Shown: piece by piece, positions 12,201-25,149 of the stretch | Layout: the number at the start of each line of letters is the position of its first letter | How positions within the stretch are numbered: position 1 is the stretch's first letter | NCBI GenBank assembly: GCA_944474755.1 | Contig: OX104113.1 | Coordinates: 64,314,074-64,378,073, forward strand | From: Limnoperna fortunei | Taxonomy: Eukaryota; Mollusca; Bivalvia; Mytilida; Modiolidae | Direction: 5' to 3' | Length of the DNA: 64,000 nt | Made by a program: the position numbers and the translations under genes | The notes under the pieces: generated by a model | Databases searched by the model: none | What the model saw: the letters and a program-made list of their open reading frames with translations, nothing else | Told to the model about the DNA's origin: nothing

Positions 12201-15200
12201 CTTGAACTGTATTTCTTATTTATTTGAAGAAAATAAAAAGTAAATACTCGACAATTATTGAAAATGTAGAAGTGTCTACCAATATGCAGTACTGTTTACC
12301 ACGACACGTACATTTATTACCCGTTTTGATATTGTTCTGGAATACAGTTATTTGAATTTTAGTAAGAAATACTGACGAACATGATAATCATGCTTAATAT
12401 AAAAATAGCAATCATTCAAAGCAAATAAACATATGGTTAGTTTGAGCAGGTTTTTATTATTTATAAGTATAGTAAAAATCACAAATTTTTGTAATATTTT
12501 GTTGGCTAACAATATGTATGCAGTTTATGTTATGCTATGTATTTGTTTTTTTGCTTATGAGAAGAGTATTTTTTTTAGAAGTTTTTTTAATGAGATAGAA
12601 AAATTAGACTTGATGTATCCCACTTTTTTACATTCCTGTGTGTGATTTGAAGTGTATTTTTTTGTCTGCACAATATATTCCCATGCAAAATTCCTTTTCA
12701 TCCCATAATACTTTCACCTATTACTACGAAATCCGTTTTGTTGTTTCTGTGACTGGAATGCCATTATGTAATAATTTACCAAAAATGCTTTACCACTTTT
12801 TTTGCAGATCCTTTTTTTTGCCACTCTCCCTAATGTGTCATGTACCACTTGAAAAATTTTAAATGAAAATTAAACGTTCAAATAAGAGAAAATGCAACTT
12901 TTTACTATTTTGTTTTTTGCTTAACAACAGTTTAAAATTTAGTTTTGAAAAGAATGTGATGTTAAGAATACAATTAAGTATACAATTTTGTTTTGATCAA
13001 CCCCTCGTATAATCAAACATAGTAGCTTGATGATTGTTTGGCATTTAAATGGAATTTGAATTAATATCAAATAGAAATTTGTTATGTCAAAAATATACAG
13101 TTCTTGGCTTTTCCCTTGTAAACTTTTAAATTCTTATTTTGTTTGCTTAGAAATATTTAGAAAATACTATGCACCAAATGTTTTTCCCAGAAAGAAAATA
13201 TACACATCAGATGTGTACCACCAAACTGGAGGCAAATTACAAGTTATAATGATCAAAATAATATATGGGGCTACAATTTCCAACAATGACATTCAGTCAA
13301 AAATTGTTCTTTTTTTAAGGATATTTACAATTTATTTAAGCTTTGTAATGAAGTTGTTTTAAATAACTTAAATGAAGTTAAGTGATACCAGAGTAAAAGA
13401 ATTCTTGCACTATAATGCATAATACAGTGTAAAGAATAGGAATTTTATCATGTTTGGTTAGCTACTATGCATGCATTTAAAGTTATTGTTGTTAATGTTC
13501 AGATTCTGTTAAATGTTAATGTTGTCCGAAACGGTCAATTGTTATTTCTTTTTATAGACATTGTTCATTGTAAACACTTATTGTACTTATTAGTTATTTC
13601 ACAACTGTACTATTACAGCTATTTAATTGAAAGATAAAGAAGGACTGAAAATGCTAAATTGCATGCATATTTGTATGATGTGTTTTTAAAGACAGAAGAG
13701 GACATTTAATAAATGTTCTATCTGTTAAAAGACTAAAGAATACTTAAATTGAGTATACATGTAGATGTAGATAAACATTTTACACAGATAATATATTGTT
13801 TAATATTTATATGGATAAAACAATACACAGATGATACTGTAAAATATTCTATTGATAAGAAAAGTAATATCAGATTTTTTTAATGTTTATAAATGGCCTG
13901 CAGAAATATGATGGCATATATGCACCATAGCTTGTAGCAATATTGGTGATTACTCACCTCATTGTTATACTGAGAAAATAGATTTTATATTGTAAACAGC
14001 AAAACCCTGCATTTGGTTTATCAGCTTGGTCTTTTAATGAAATATGCCTCGAAATAACAAACTACATATTCAAGATAAAGTATTGCAAAATTTGTCAGGA
14101 TTTTTTTAAAGATTCCTTTAATCTATAAATTTTAAGTGTGCTTTTGCGAAAGGTCAACAATTATATTTTTAGTATCTCTACATATTTCTGTTACCTAAAT
14201 TGTGACTGAATAAAATGTCTCAGTAGCAAGTATTTTCATATTTTACAGTTCCTTGAGCAGCCAAGCTGATTTGCCAAAATGACACAATAATAATATTTAT
14301 GGATTTTTTTTACATCTTTATGTTCCTTAAATAGCTAAGCTATTTTGCTGGAGGCTTTGTTTTAACAGTTGTACCAACAAGTTTCTATGTTCTAGACCAT
14401 TGATCTCTTAAACCTAGGCAAAATCCAGGTCCTCGACAGAGGTTTGTGATGAGATTTCATATCATGTATTTAGGCAGCATCTAATACCTCATTGCCATTA
14501 TAGGAAATTGCATGGTTTGAAATATATTTTGTGTGCATTTTTGTCAAGACAGTATTGCTACAACAGTCAACTGTTCTCTAATAAAATGGAGCTTGTCACA
14601 GAATCTTTGTGTTAATTATTTATGTTTATAGTGTTCCATAGACGAAAAAAATTTACATCAACATGATACAAAGAGTATTTACATGCTGGCCCATGATTGA
14701 CAGAAACACCAAGTAGTATACAAATAGAAAGTAAAACACATTTTGGACGAAAATACGTCCGGAGGAAATAACTGGCACTGAAGAAATATATTTGTTACAA
14801 TTTGTCGAAAAGATTATTACTAAAAAGAAAAGAAGAAAGAACAACAAACAATATTATCGTGAATTCCGCATGCTACTCATTGTACCGCGGTGTATATGTA
14901 ACGTCAGTGTAACTTCATAGTTTTTCAAATGCAACGTAAACCTAGCTAGACGTTATTTCTTTAATATTAACAGGAAGAAAAAAAATTGTCCTTGTTAGAT
15001 GGATTTTTCAATGAAAATGGAATTTCAGTGCTGAAAGATGGAGGAAGTAGCAAAGCCGTGCATTTTGCTCATCACGTTTATTCGTTGCTCCAATAAAGCA
15101 TATCAAATACACATAATAGCCGTAAACTATCTTTTGTTTTTTTTTTTTTTTTTTTGTTGTTGTTTGTTTTACAGCTATTGTGTGTATTTTAAGTGCTTTA

Positions 15201-15370
15201 TTTAATTGAAACACAAATTTACAAGTATTGATTTTATGACTACCAACTCGCATTGCGTCCACACTTGAATTTCGGCGATTTAGCCTCATTCAGCAATGTA
15301 AACAATGAATTTGAAGCGAAATGTACTGCTAAAATATCGTGTATGTATCTCTATTAACAAATGATTCCTT
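9240..15370. other. Intergenic, nothing recognised
   Basis: This is AT-rich DNA without long open frames, splice-framed conserved exons, RNA genes or clear repeats. The only marked composition is a T run near 15137-15155. Confidence 0.5.
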
Positions 15371-15594
15371 AATAATAATAAAGAACTGCTTCAAAGAAAT
15401 AACTTTCCGTTAAGCGATACAACGCTCAAGTTTACGTTCAGCAACACAAAAGTAGTTCCCGAACAGCCGTTCATGAAAGTAGGGACAGATGTAGAAACTA
15501 CTGGTTTAAAACTTTTTGACCAATCAAAAGTGACTACACGCGTAAACGAAAGTAAGATAAGAATTGTAACAAATATTGATGGATTCAATAGATG
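15371..15594 (+). pseudogene. Open fragment of unknown protein next to PLE relic
   Basis: A + strand frame is open for about 74 codons after a TGA and contains NNFPLSDTTLKFTFSNTK and QSKVTTRVNESKIRIVTN. The composition is protein-like rather than random, but I do not recognise the family. It has no start near its 5' end and overlaps the next frame (15579-15740) by 16 bp. It may be an upstream part of the same Penelope-like element, or host debris. Confidence 0.35.
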
Positions 15595-15740
15595 AAAAGG
15601 CCAGAAAATGTGCAAAACCAGAACACCAGGAGGTTATAGAGAATTCGCTTGGCAATCCTACATACACTTCCATAACGCTTTCAAGAGAGGAGATTCTCGA
15701 AAATCACAGATCGGTTATGTCATTCTTTGGTCTTTTATAA
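15579..15740 (+). pseudogene. Penelope-like RT N-terminal fragment (copy 1)
   Basis: This 53-codon frame from ATG to TAA contains DSIDEKARKCAK, NPTYTSITLS and REEILENHRSVMSFFG. The last motif is the stretch just before the RT core in bivalve Penelope-like elements as I know them. A second, more decayed copy of the same segment starts at 17390, so two insertions or a duplication are represented. Nothing of the RT core follows here, so the copy is truncated. Confidence 0.6.
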
Positions 15741-17389
15741 CAAAGTCAAACGATTATACTATCTGAAGCATTAAATAATACATTCTGTAAAGTTGACAAA
15801 TTGGTTTCTAAACTTACTGGCTCAATAAAAAACAAAACTTATTATTGGTTGAAGTAATTATTGATGTTTGCAACTCGCATCTTGAACAAGAAAGTTAGTG
15901 TTGTGTTTAATTGTTTAACCATGTAAAAAAACCTTTTATAAACTGAATAATTATGAATACATTTCAAAAGTCAAAAATACTCGCAGGCAAGATTTTGTTG
16001 ATTTTTTTTCTTGTAAGTAGTACCTACTAACCATTTCAAACCTACTGGTACTCCAATCTGTATCAAGTTTACTAATAAAATTTATGATAGAATTGGTGTT
16101 AATTATTTTTAAAGCGTAAAATGTCAATGTCAATGTTAATAGTTATTTTTAAACCTTTCATCTCTGTATCTTAGAGGAATTATTGCAAAAGGAAGTTTGG
16201 GAAAAAGCTTATTCTCTCATTTTTGAATTCGATATATAGAGTGTTATTTAACAACAACATATTTATTTATAAAAATCTTCAGAATGGGAAACAAAATTTA
16301 ACATCAATATTTATATGTTCTTGCTTGTATGCATTTCAGTAGGGAAAATTGCGAACTAAACATTGTGGCAAAATGGATAATTATAGTTTTAAAAATGTCA
16401 TTTTCTTGATAGCGAAATTCAATCATCGTTAGCTTATCAAATGTATATCTTAGTTGATATGTCACTGAGGGTACGTTTGTGATCAACTTCAAAGTTGACA
16501 TCGTAGGCTTGTTAACAGACGAAGTGTATCTAGAGAATTTCATTTAAAAAAAAAGACACTAAACTACTAAATGAAGTTAAACAACTTTGCTCGGTTGGTT
16601 CTATAGGGTATAGACAGCATAGAACGAATAATCGTACCCTCGTTTTTTTTTTTAATCCGACAAATCACAAAACTAACTTCGGATTATAACAGCAGTAAAA
16701 TTCGGCATATTGATAGCACATTTCGGAGCTTTTAGCACACTTTTATTCGTTCACTAACATATTATATGTTCTTACAGTTGTAATTTTAAGTTATTCTTAG
16801 GTAAAAAAATCTAACATTCTATTAGTGTTACATGACTTGCATTTCCTTTCACATATTGCATTTTTTTAATAGGTGGATTAAATTGTATGGATTATACACC
16901 ATTTGTTTACTGGTTTTAGGCCACATTTAATGTGTAGGTATCGTTTTCCATTGATCTCATTTTTGATATTTTCTATATTTTCTCAAGTTCACTCATTGTT
17001 CATGTGCGTCTTATTCCATCCTCAAGAATACACTTTTTGAAGGGAATTTAAATTTAATGCAAACATTTAACCTTCCTCACGCTGTCTGTTCATGTTTTGG
17101 TGAAAATTATATGTTGTACAAATGACAAAAAACACAAACGTTTCCTTGCAGTTTAAATTGTTCACAAACTCTTTGTTATTTACAGTTTCAAATTTATTTG
17201 AACAGATTTTCAACGATGGTTAAATCGCATATTTTAATGTGCAACAATCTTCAGTTTAAAATGCATTTCACAACACCAAAGTTTCTTGTCGTTTCTAATT
17301 GTTAATAACAAACTTCCGTAATATTTTGTCCAAAGAGGACTGAAATACCGTAAACCTAAATACATTAAATGAACTACAACTTCTAAATA
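15741..17389. other. Intergenic between the two PLE relics
   Basis: No gene, RNA or repeat was recognised in this AT-rich stretch. Confidence 0.45.
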
Positions 17390-18560
17390 ATGAGAGATTC
17401 AATTGATGAATATTCCAGAAAATGTGCAAAACAAGAAGAACAGGAGTTTATCCGAATGGTGTAACAATTATAGATAATTGATTATAATGAGAATTAGCCC
17501 ATTTAGGAGGTCGATGAGAACAAAATCATCAGCAATCATCAGAAATTTTGATGCTTCTAGAACGTGTCCAATTGTCATGACAAATATGTCGTTGTGACAG
17601 CAGGCCCACGACAACATTATTTTTACCTCATGAAACATTATACAGTGTTTAATAAATGATTTGAACATTGATAGTTCATTTGGAAATCCTACATAGACAC
17701 AAGGCTTTCAAAAGAGGAGATTCTTGATAATCACAAATCGGTTTTGGCAACCTTTTGGTCTCCATATCATAGTAGGAGATTGTGGTTTTCTCAGTCTGTT
17801 TTCGATACCAAAACTGCACAAAGATCCAAACCACCAAAAATATATTGAAAAATCGAAAAATCTCGCCACTATTTTTTCTATTCCAGAAGTGACATAAAAT
17901 GTAGACTCAACAATTCAAAAGAACCAGTACACATCGAAAGGTCTTCAACTCTTTCCCACTGTAGCAGTAATTAAACGTTTGATTTTTCGACACTCTTCAC
18001 GTCCATTCCCCGTATGCAACTTAAAACCAGACTTAAAGATCTTATTAAACGCTGTTAAAACGGCATGAGACGATATAAACAACTGGCAAATAGCCATGAC
18101 ACATCTTATTTGTATGGAAAATGACTCTAATTCAGATATTGTAAATATAAATATATACTGAAGATGAAATCTGTGAAAAGTATTTTTTTCGAATTCTAAT
18201 TTCTAATATATTTGTCGTGTTTGGACAGGCTATCAACATGCCGTTGGTTCTCCAATGAGTAATAATTGTGCACCTCTTCTCACCTACTTGATTTTGTATT
18301 TTTAAAAAGCTGTATGTATAAGACCTGCCTGAAAAAAAGCAATAACACTGACCCATTTCTTTAATTCCACATTACGCTATATTGATTTCTTGAAAAACGA
18401 CAAACAAGACAATATGACAAACGTGACGACTTTCCAATTGCCAACTTACCGTTCATCGATAGTAATATCTCAGCAGCTCCGGCGCATGGTTCGTACATTT
18501 GACAACTTGTACGTTATGCTAGATTAATTTAATTTTCTAGTCTAGAGTAATAAGGTACTC
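17390..18560 (+). pseudogene. Penelope-like element reverse transcriptase relic (copy 2)
   Basis: A decayed reverse transcriptase of a Penelope-like element is readable in pieces on the + strand. In order: RDSIDEYSRKCAKQEEQEF near 17397; a 200-bp interruption at about 17460-17668; LSKEEILDNHKSV near 17704; FLSLFSIPKLHKDP near 17790, with the IPKLHK motif typical of these RTs; an LKTRLKDLIKRC block near 18020; HAVGSPMSNNCAPLLTYL near 18237, matching the RT motif that reads GIPMGTNCAPLLADL in active elements; and KRDDFPIANLPFIDSNISAA near 18403, followed by APAHGSYI, TGA, QLVRYAR. Stops and frameshifts occur between most blocks, and the catalytic YIDD block was not found. No GIY-YIG endonuclease was recognised downstream. 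Confidence 0.85.
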
Positions 18561-20394
18561 AACATGATACTCAAACAAGAATATGTTGTACCTAGGTTGA
18601 TGTTTTACCATTCAGAAGTTGTATTGCAGTCACCATGACTTGATTGGTCGTTATGGAAAATCCGCGTTTTAAAAAACGATCAGCCATTTATGTCCTCGTT
18701 AGAATTTCCTATTCCTGTATTTTACTTTTTCCTCGACATGACAGCGAGTAATTCGACCGGTAACTAATTAAAGGCACACACTTCCTTTCCATCCACCACA
18801 TCAATTGTTTCTATATTTCTGAGAAATTGGCCATTTCTGATTCGCTGCCAGAAATGAGGAAACATACTTATCAATCATGAAAGCCAAAGGAAGCCTTACG
18901 ATTGAATTCTAAAGTGTCGATGACGTTTGCTTTTTTCGACCTCCAAAACGTTAGCCATCAATTGCGACCTACCTAACGTCAATGCATGGTTAATAACAAA
19001 AACGATGGAACTTTGCTATGGATCTACATGAAGCAAGTAATCGGCATTAAAATTTTCATGTGTGGTTTTTTTTTAATTTCTCTCAATCAAAACAATTACT
19101 ATGTCATTCTATATTTTGCGTTTGATAGCATCAAATTATTGAATTTTAAAAATCACGAAACGCAACATAGTAACAAATCATGTCCTAGGGTTTCAGAACC
19201 GATGTTTAATATTTTGATAAAATTGGAACACAAATTGACTACGGTGAACAAATTTCAGTTAACGGGTAATGATAACACTGTCTGTGGATATTTCAATTCA
19301 TGCGTTCTTAGTTATTATCAAATTTGCTGAGTGGTTACGAAGTAGCAATAATGTATAACAAAAAGTGAAAAAAAAGTTAATCAAATTCATGCACATTAAA
19401 CAAAAAAAAAAGAAAAACAAGTAAACAATTTATATGAAGACGATAATACTTTATAGCTAATGGATACGTCCTAAAGTACAAATAGGTCATATGTTATCAT
19501 GTTAATCTCTTGTTTCGTATATCATATTTTTTCTTTAATGTCCTAATATTGTAGTGGAAATCACTATTCACATTCATCATGGATGTATCAGATTACAGTT
19601 CACAATGTAAATCCAAATATCATATACAATGTGTACAAACTGCGTAAAAAATTATAAACTGCGAAAATACATGCTCACACTCCAGAACGCTTGTACCTTG
19701 TCTCTTTTTAGGTACAGTTCATTTACTCTAGCCATATACCTTGTCTGATTTTTGGTACAATTACATTTACTCTAGCTATATAAAGTACTTGTACACTGAT
19801 GGCGAGATTTCAAATTATGCTGACGAAAACAAAGTATGAAATTGCAAATCTATTTAACGAATTAAATAACAATGGTTTGTACATGTTAGTTTAATTGTTT
19901 AATTGTTTTTACAACATTTAATTAAATTCAAATGTTTCGAATTTGTCCAATGATAACTTAAGTTGAATTTAATTAAATTCACACGTAAAGAAAACACATG
20001 CTTGCAAGATGAAATGTCCATATTTTGTCGACTGTTAATAACGTAATAAGGAAATCTTTCTGTTTATTTGTAATCTTAATTGATATTTGGATACCGGGTA
20101 CTTATTTCAGATAGTAAATGAAAATGGCAAGACTTGTAACAAGTCTCTTTGAATGTGTTGCTATTAGAGAGTTCTTTCTTGATTGTCAACTTTTCCATTC
20201 AATTATGTACATAAGTGGACAGTATAGGAAATGTTAATAATACATTTGTAAAAATGTAACGCTATTATAAAAAAAACTAAATTCAATTGGCAAGTCTTGA
20301 AGATGAAATGAGCCTAAACTTACGGTAAAAGCTGCCACTTGTTTCTAAGGATATAGGATAAAAACATTTTCATCAAAGAAAAATAGCATGAAAA
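18561..20394. other. Intergenic, possible tail of PLE relic
   Basis: No convincing gene is seen. Sequence just after 18561 may include further decayed element sequence but no motif can be read. The open frame at 18986-19330 has no recognisable domain. Confidence 0.4.
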
Positions 20395-20520
20395 CTGACC
20401 GAACAACAAGAGCTTAAAACTCCAGTGACGATTAAAAATCCGGATTTTGACAAACATATAGAACACGAAACAAAAACCCCAAACACAAAAACATTAATAA
20501 GTAACCCGAACACTAACAAC
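20395..20520 (+). repeat. Paralogue of the 26.5-kb module start, without insertion
   Basis: It shares GAACAACAAGAGC, ACGAAACAAAA and CACAAAAACA in the same order with 26598-26700 and 30465-30560. At those loci an 84-85-bp foldback element splits the GACAACAAG motif into two copies. Here the motif is present once, so this acts as a natural empty site. Confidence 0.7.
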
Positions 20521-20552
20521 TAACAGTGCACTCATGTGCTCCGGACTAGTAA

Positions 20553-20712
20553 TGAGAGGGTGGACAGGGTAGTCGGAGACCTGGAGAGAAGGGGAGGGAG
20601 AAAGGAGTAGAGGGGAGGTAGAAACGAGCTTAGGGGAGGGAGAAAGGAGGTGAGGGGAAGGAAAAACGGAGAAAGGCGGAGGGAGAAAGGAAAAAATAAA
20701 AAAAGAGGGAGG
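20553..20712 (+). repeat. Polypurine minisatellite with GGGTGGACAGGG flank
   Basis: This is a G/A-only stretch of degenerate units similar to GGGGAGGGAGAAAGGAG. It is preceded by AATGAGAGGGTGGACAGGG. A close relative lies at 25150-25312, where the same flank appears in inverse orientation at the other end. The - strand open frame rich in Pro and Ser here comes from the repeat. Confidence 0.8.
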
Positions 20713-20919
20713 CAGTACTTTTACAAATATGTTCTTTAATTCGTACCTGAAAATCATTTAATAAGTGCCAATTCATTGATGTAATTTAAAAAGACTAAAA
20801 TTATTTTCATAAAACTCTAGTAAAGAGATAAATTGCATCCAAATGATCAGATTTACTATGCTAGTATGCAGTAAGGTTTCACCTAAAGCGTATGTCTGTC
20901 CCTTTTCTATATTGTGATC

Positions 20920-21050
20920 ACTTATTGACTAGGTGTCTGTCATCTGTTATCTGTCCGTTGTTAACTTTATAAACAATCTTCTCCTCTGACACCACTTAGA
21001 GTACCTAGTTTTAGCTTTGCATCCATGAGTTTGATACATGTATGTAAAAC
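20920..21050 (+). repeat. Fragment of dispersed bivalve repeat (5' part)
   Basis: CTGTCATCTGTTATCTGTCC and AATCTTCTCCTCTGACACCAC correspond to the 5' part of the repeat at 55968-56545, which reads CCGTCATCTGTCGTCTGTC and AATCTTCTCCTCTGAAACCAC. The similarity is clear but diverged. Confidence 0.6.
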
Positions 21051-22629
21051 AAATATTAATCAAAGCGCAGTTTGCACTGGTAGTGTTTTATTGCATGTAG
21101 TACATAATACCGATAGTTTTTAAAACAAATGAAGTTTTGTTAATTCTTTTACATTGAAAATTGTAACAATTTCAATAAGACGTAGCGCACGTTATTGGGG
21201 CCTCTAAACTTAGTGTCATTTGAGCTTTTTGACGTTACGTTAAATATTACGTCGTGCACCTTAAAAGAGGGTTTAATATCTTGATTTGTATGTCTATGTC
21301 CACAATAAATAACCATTTATTGCTCAAATTGTATTTAAATACGCACACATACGTTTTGCGCATTAATATTTTCCTTATCGAATATTTATAATATGTTCAT
21401 GCAACTTTGTTTATAATAACATCGTTTAAAAAATGTCGCGCTAACGAAACGACTATAGAAATAGATAAACTCGTGTAAATCTGACAAAAATATATGTTGT
21501 ACTCAAAAAGTTCATGGAAAAATTATTGAGAAACAAAACGCATATCTAAAATGATATTATATTTTTCAGTGTGAATTTAAAGTGCGGCAAATACGTCGAA
21601 AGTCGTAATAAATCGGTAAAAAATTACACAAATGTGTTCGTAACAAACGTTACTAAACATGGTTGAATGTATAGCGCTTTCACAATACATGAAAACAAAT
21701 TGAAAAGGGGCAAAATTTGAAATTAAGAAAAACGCATTCTTGAAAAAGTGTTTTTTTTTTCAATTTAACAGTTTATACAAATAAAAAAAACATTAAAATA
21801 CAGCATCTTTTATAGGTATATCCCGTTCTGCACAGTAATTCAGAGTAATAATTACGTCACCATACTAGATTTTGGGTACCTAACACTCATGGCAAATTTC
21901 AGGAAAACAAGGAACTTAAAGCTCTGAATGTCCAAATGCCGTGGTCTTGCTTTTCTTGTTACAATTTACAACACGATTTATGGTGGAAATCTTGGTTAAA
22001 TATTTTTAGTTTCTAATTATTCAAGTATATTGGTTACACAAAAGACGGATATAGTTCGTTTTGATCCACAACTAAAAATACTTTCGTCATCCATTAAAGG
22101 TCTCCGAACCAAAAAATATTTACTAGTATCGGAAACTAAAAAAGACCTAACAACCTGCGGTAAGTCTTAGTCATTCATAATTACACTTGTAAAAAAAAAA
22201 TGATTTCTACACATGGAAAGCCTGTAATGCTCACATTACTCATTACAAAAACTTTAGTTTAATCGACATGAACATGACACAAAAATTGTGGCCATCTTGA
22301 ATTTAGGATCTGCGCCAAAATCTTAAAGTTTATACAGTATCAATTATGTTTGCTACTCAGATTTTCAGAGCAAGATTCATTTTAATTTCCGCCAATCAGA
22401 ACATCAATGGCTCTAGTAGCCACAATGCATTTTACAATGGCAGAAAATTACCCTTATATTAGTTCTGCATAATTTGATTTAAATAAGTGAAATAGTTTCT
22501 GAAACCAGCTATTTTTAGTGCTTCTGGAGTTCTATGTTACAGTGTTGTGGCCATATTGGTTTTAGGATCAGTACCAAAGATTCACGATTTATAGAAAAGT
22601 AATACAGTACACTGGTTTATGTATCTGAG
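21051..22629. other. Intergenic, nothing firm
   Basis: No gene or RNA was recognised. Parts may be older copies of the dispersed repeat that follows. Confidence 0.4.
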
Positions 22630-23773
22630 AGCGGCCCTAACTATTTTTCACAAGCGCAAGTTGAAGAACATGGGTCAACACATGTTTTGGCCAATATCTC
22701 ACAATGTTATATAGCTACAGAAAAAAAACCCGTTACATTAAAATGATCAGCACATTCAATCTTTTTAATTTCAGAAGTTTTTTAACTGCCTGTAGGAGTT
22801 ATGGACATTAAGGTACGATTTTTTTTAGAAAATTGTCAGTTTTGACAGTATAACTTGAAAAATAAAACAGCAGATTGATAGTAAATTGCAAAAATGATCA
22901 GCCAGACAATGCAAATCACTATGTTGGTCTAAATTGTCTGCCAAATTCCTAAAGGAGTTTTTGCCCTTTAATAATGACTAGAGTGAAACTGTAAATTGCA
23001 AGCAATGCCTTTAAAAAACGCATTTGGTCCAAAATTGTCAGACGAATCATTACAGGTCTTTTTGCCCTTTAATAACAATTTTGTTAATAAAATATAAGTA
23101 TTTGCCTTATAAATTTACAGCTAGAGTAAAACTGTCAATTGCAAAAATAAACAGAAGGACACGGCCTACAAACAATTTAATTGTCAAAAAATTGTCCAGT
23201 TACTCCTTAAAGTAATATATGTAATTTACTCATAATTTTTCTTGAAATTTTCAGTGTTTGCTTTGTAACTTAAAACTTATAAATTTCTCAATGAATTATC
23301 CTTATACTTACCATTAAGTTTTAATAAAGGAATACATAATTAAACAATACAACAGTTAACAAAATCGCAAAGTACCCAAGTCTGAAAATAAGGAAAAAAA
23401 TCCTCGAACAATAATAACAGGTGTACAACTTCAATACATTTTCAATCTTTCTGTGAAATTTAGAGTTCTAGACTGAAACTGTAGGAGTTAATTACACAAT
23501 ATATTTACTGTCTTCTGTAAATCTGCTAAAAAATGACCAAGTTCCAAGGTCTGGAAAATTAGGAACATGCTGGAACACTTCCATAATAGCTGGTGCAACA
23601 AATTCAATAGATGTGCAATCGTTATGTGAAGTTTCAGAAATCTGGGTTGAAAACTGTAGGAGTAGTTGATAAAAATAGATGTCCCATTTCCCCTGCCCGC
23701 CTTACTAAACCATACTATAGCCCAAAATCAGAGTGATACTCTAAACTGCAAAAATGATCTGTAAGGCAAGGGC

Positions 23774-23944
23774 CACTCTAATTAAATCAAAACTTTCACT
23801 TGCTCCCCCTTTTTGTTATTGGTCGCTGCGTTTATCTTTCACTTGCTCCCCCCCCTTTTTTGCTATGGTCCCTGCGTGTTACTACGCAGCTACCAATAAC
23901 AAAAAGGGGGAGCAAGTGAAAGATTTAACTTTAATTAGATTGGA
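23774..23944. mobile_element. Foldback MITE with 7-bp TSD CAAGGGC
   Basis: The terminal arms of about 50 bp are inverse complements: CTAATTAAA then TTTCACTTGCTCCCCC at the left, and GGGGGAGCAAGTGAAAG then TTTAATTAG at the right. CAAGGGC flanks it at 23767-23773 and 23945-23951. The TTTCACTTGCTCCCCC motif also occurs a second time inside. It is non-coding and 171 bp long, with superfamily uncertain. Confidence 0.8.
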
Positions 23945-23961
23945 CAAGGGCTACAAATAAC

Positions 23962-24131
23962 CATCCTCCCAAGTTAGGGGTTCTGAGTCCGCGTCCGCTC
24001 CATCATCACCCCTGACAACATACATATATATTTTTCGGGTCTGCGTGTCGCCATCTGGCGGTGACCGGAGTTAACATCAGCCAGTGATGATGGTACGAAC
24101 GCGGACTCAGAACCCCTGACTTGGGAGGATG
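23962..24131. mobile_element. hAT-type MITE, 170 bp, TSD CAAATAAC
   Basis: The ends are CATCCTCCCAAGTTAGGGG and its inverse, with arms of about 47 bp. The exact 8-bp direct repeat CAAATAAC lies on both sides (23954-23961 and 24132-24139), as expected for hAT transposition. Relatives in this window are 39005-39081, 43623-43711 and 47155-47267. There is no coding capacity. Confidence 0.88.
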
Positions 24132-24727
24132 CAAATAACTCGTTTGGTCCAAGATTGTCAAATGACTTCTTTTTTGGAATTAATTCCCTTGAATGACAAT
24201 TTATGAAATATCAGTTTTTATCCTTTTAAATAAAAAAAACTATAGAAGCAAAAGTAAAACTGTAAATAGCACAAATAATCAGGCAATTTATGTTACAGCA
24301 GCAAATAATCCCTTTTTCATTACATTTATAAGCACCATTTTTTCAGTTTAAATTCCCTTTTAAGTCGATCAGAACTTCGAGAATTATTATTTTGCTGTGG
24401 TAGTTAAGAAATAACTCAAAAGTCTGAGAATTGATTTGAGTTTTGTTTTGAGAAATCTAAACATAATCATGAATTAATTTTAAACTAATCAAAATTTTAC
24501 TTTAAATGTAAACCTATTAAATCCTCCCTGTAAATTAAGTGTAGAATAATGCTAATCTTACATGATAGTGAACACAGTTTTCTAAAAGTTTAAAAATACA
24601 AGATTGTCCTATTGTTAAAGAATTTCTTTTTGTGTTTCTTTTTCAAAGTACAACGAGACAGTTAACAAGAGACTATAAAAACAACGATGAATTGAAGTTA
24701 TGAATACACTATATTATTTTCTGAACA

Positions 24728-24925
24728 TTTAGGTCTGTGTGGACTACGGGTGTTGGTGTACTAGAAATGTAAGTGGATTATAAATCTATGTGGAAAATAA
24801 GTCTGTTTGGACCATAGGTCTGTGTGGACTATAGGTTGTATGGACTTTAGGTTGTATGGACTAGAGATCTGTGTGGACTACAAGTTTGGGTGGACTATGG
24901 GTCTATGTGGACTACAGGTCTGGCT
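24728..24925 (+). repeat. Degenerate minisatellite GGTCTGTGTGGACTATA
   Basis: About eleven units of 17-20 bp are recognisable by TGTGGACTA or TATGGACT cores. The units differ at several positions, so the array is old. Confidence 0.85.
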
Positions 24926-25149
24926 GTATGATTGCTATTAGGTTTCAGTGTCATGATTTCATAAATATACCGGTCACAGTTTAAGATCCACATATTTTTT
25001 TACCAAAGGGTACGATACACCAATTAAATTCATTTGATAATGTGTCATGAGTCATGCTTTGTTTGTAAAAGTCGTTTATATGCTTCATATCCCAAATTTA
25101 TATCAGTTTTGAGTCAAAATTTAGTGATCTTTTCAATTGCTATAGGGTT

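Larger units (their letters stand above)
22630..24290 (+). repeat. Dispersed repeat, interrupted by two nested MITEs
   Basis: Blocks such as AAATGATCAGCACATT, CTGTAGGAGTTATGGACATT, AACTTGAAAA and CCTTTAATAATGAC occur in the same order as in the repeat at 55968-56545. Some blocks recur two or three times, so this is a compound or tandemly repeated copy. It is split by the elements at 23774-23944 and 23962-24131. Confidence 0.6.

Noticed and set aside
20494..20757. A proline- and serine-rich protein on the - strand
   Set aside because: The frame is created by the polypurine minisatellite and has no support outside it.
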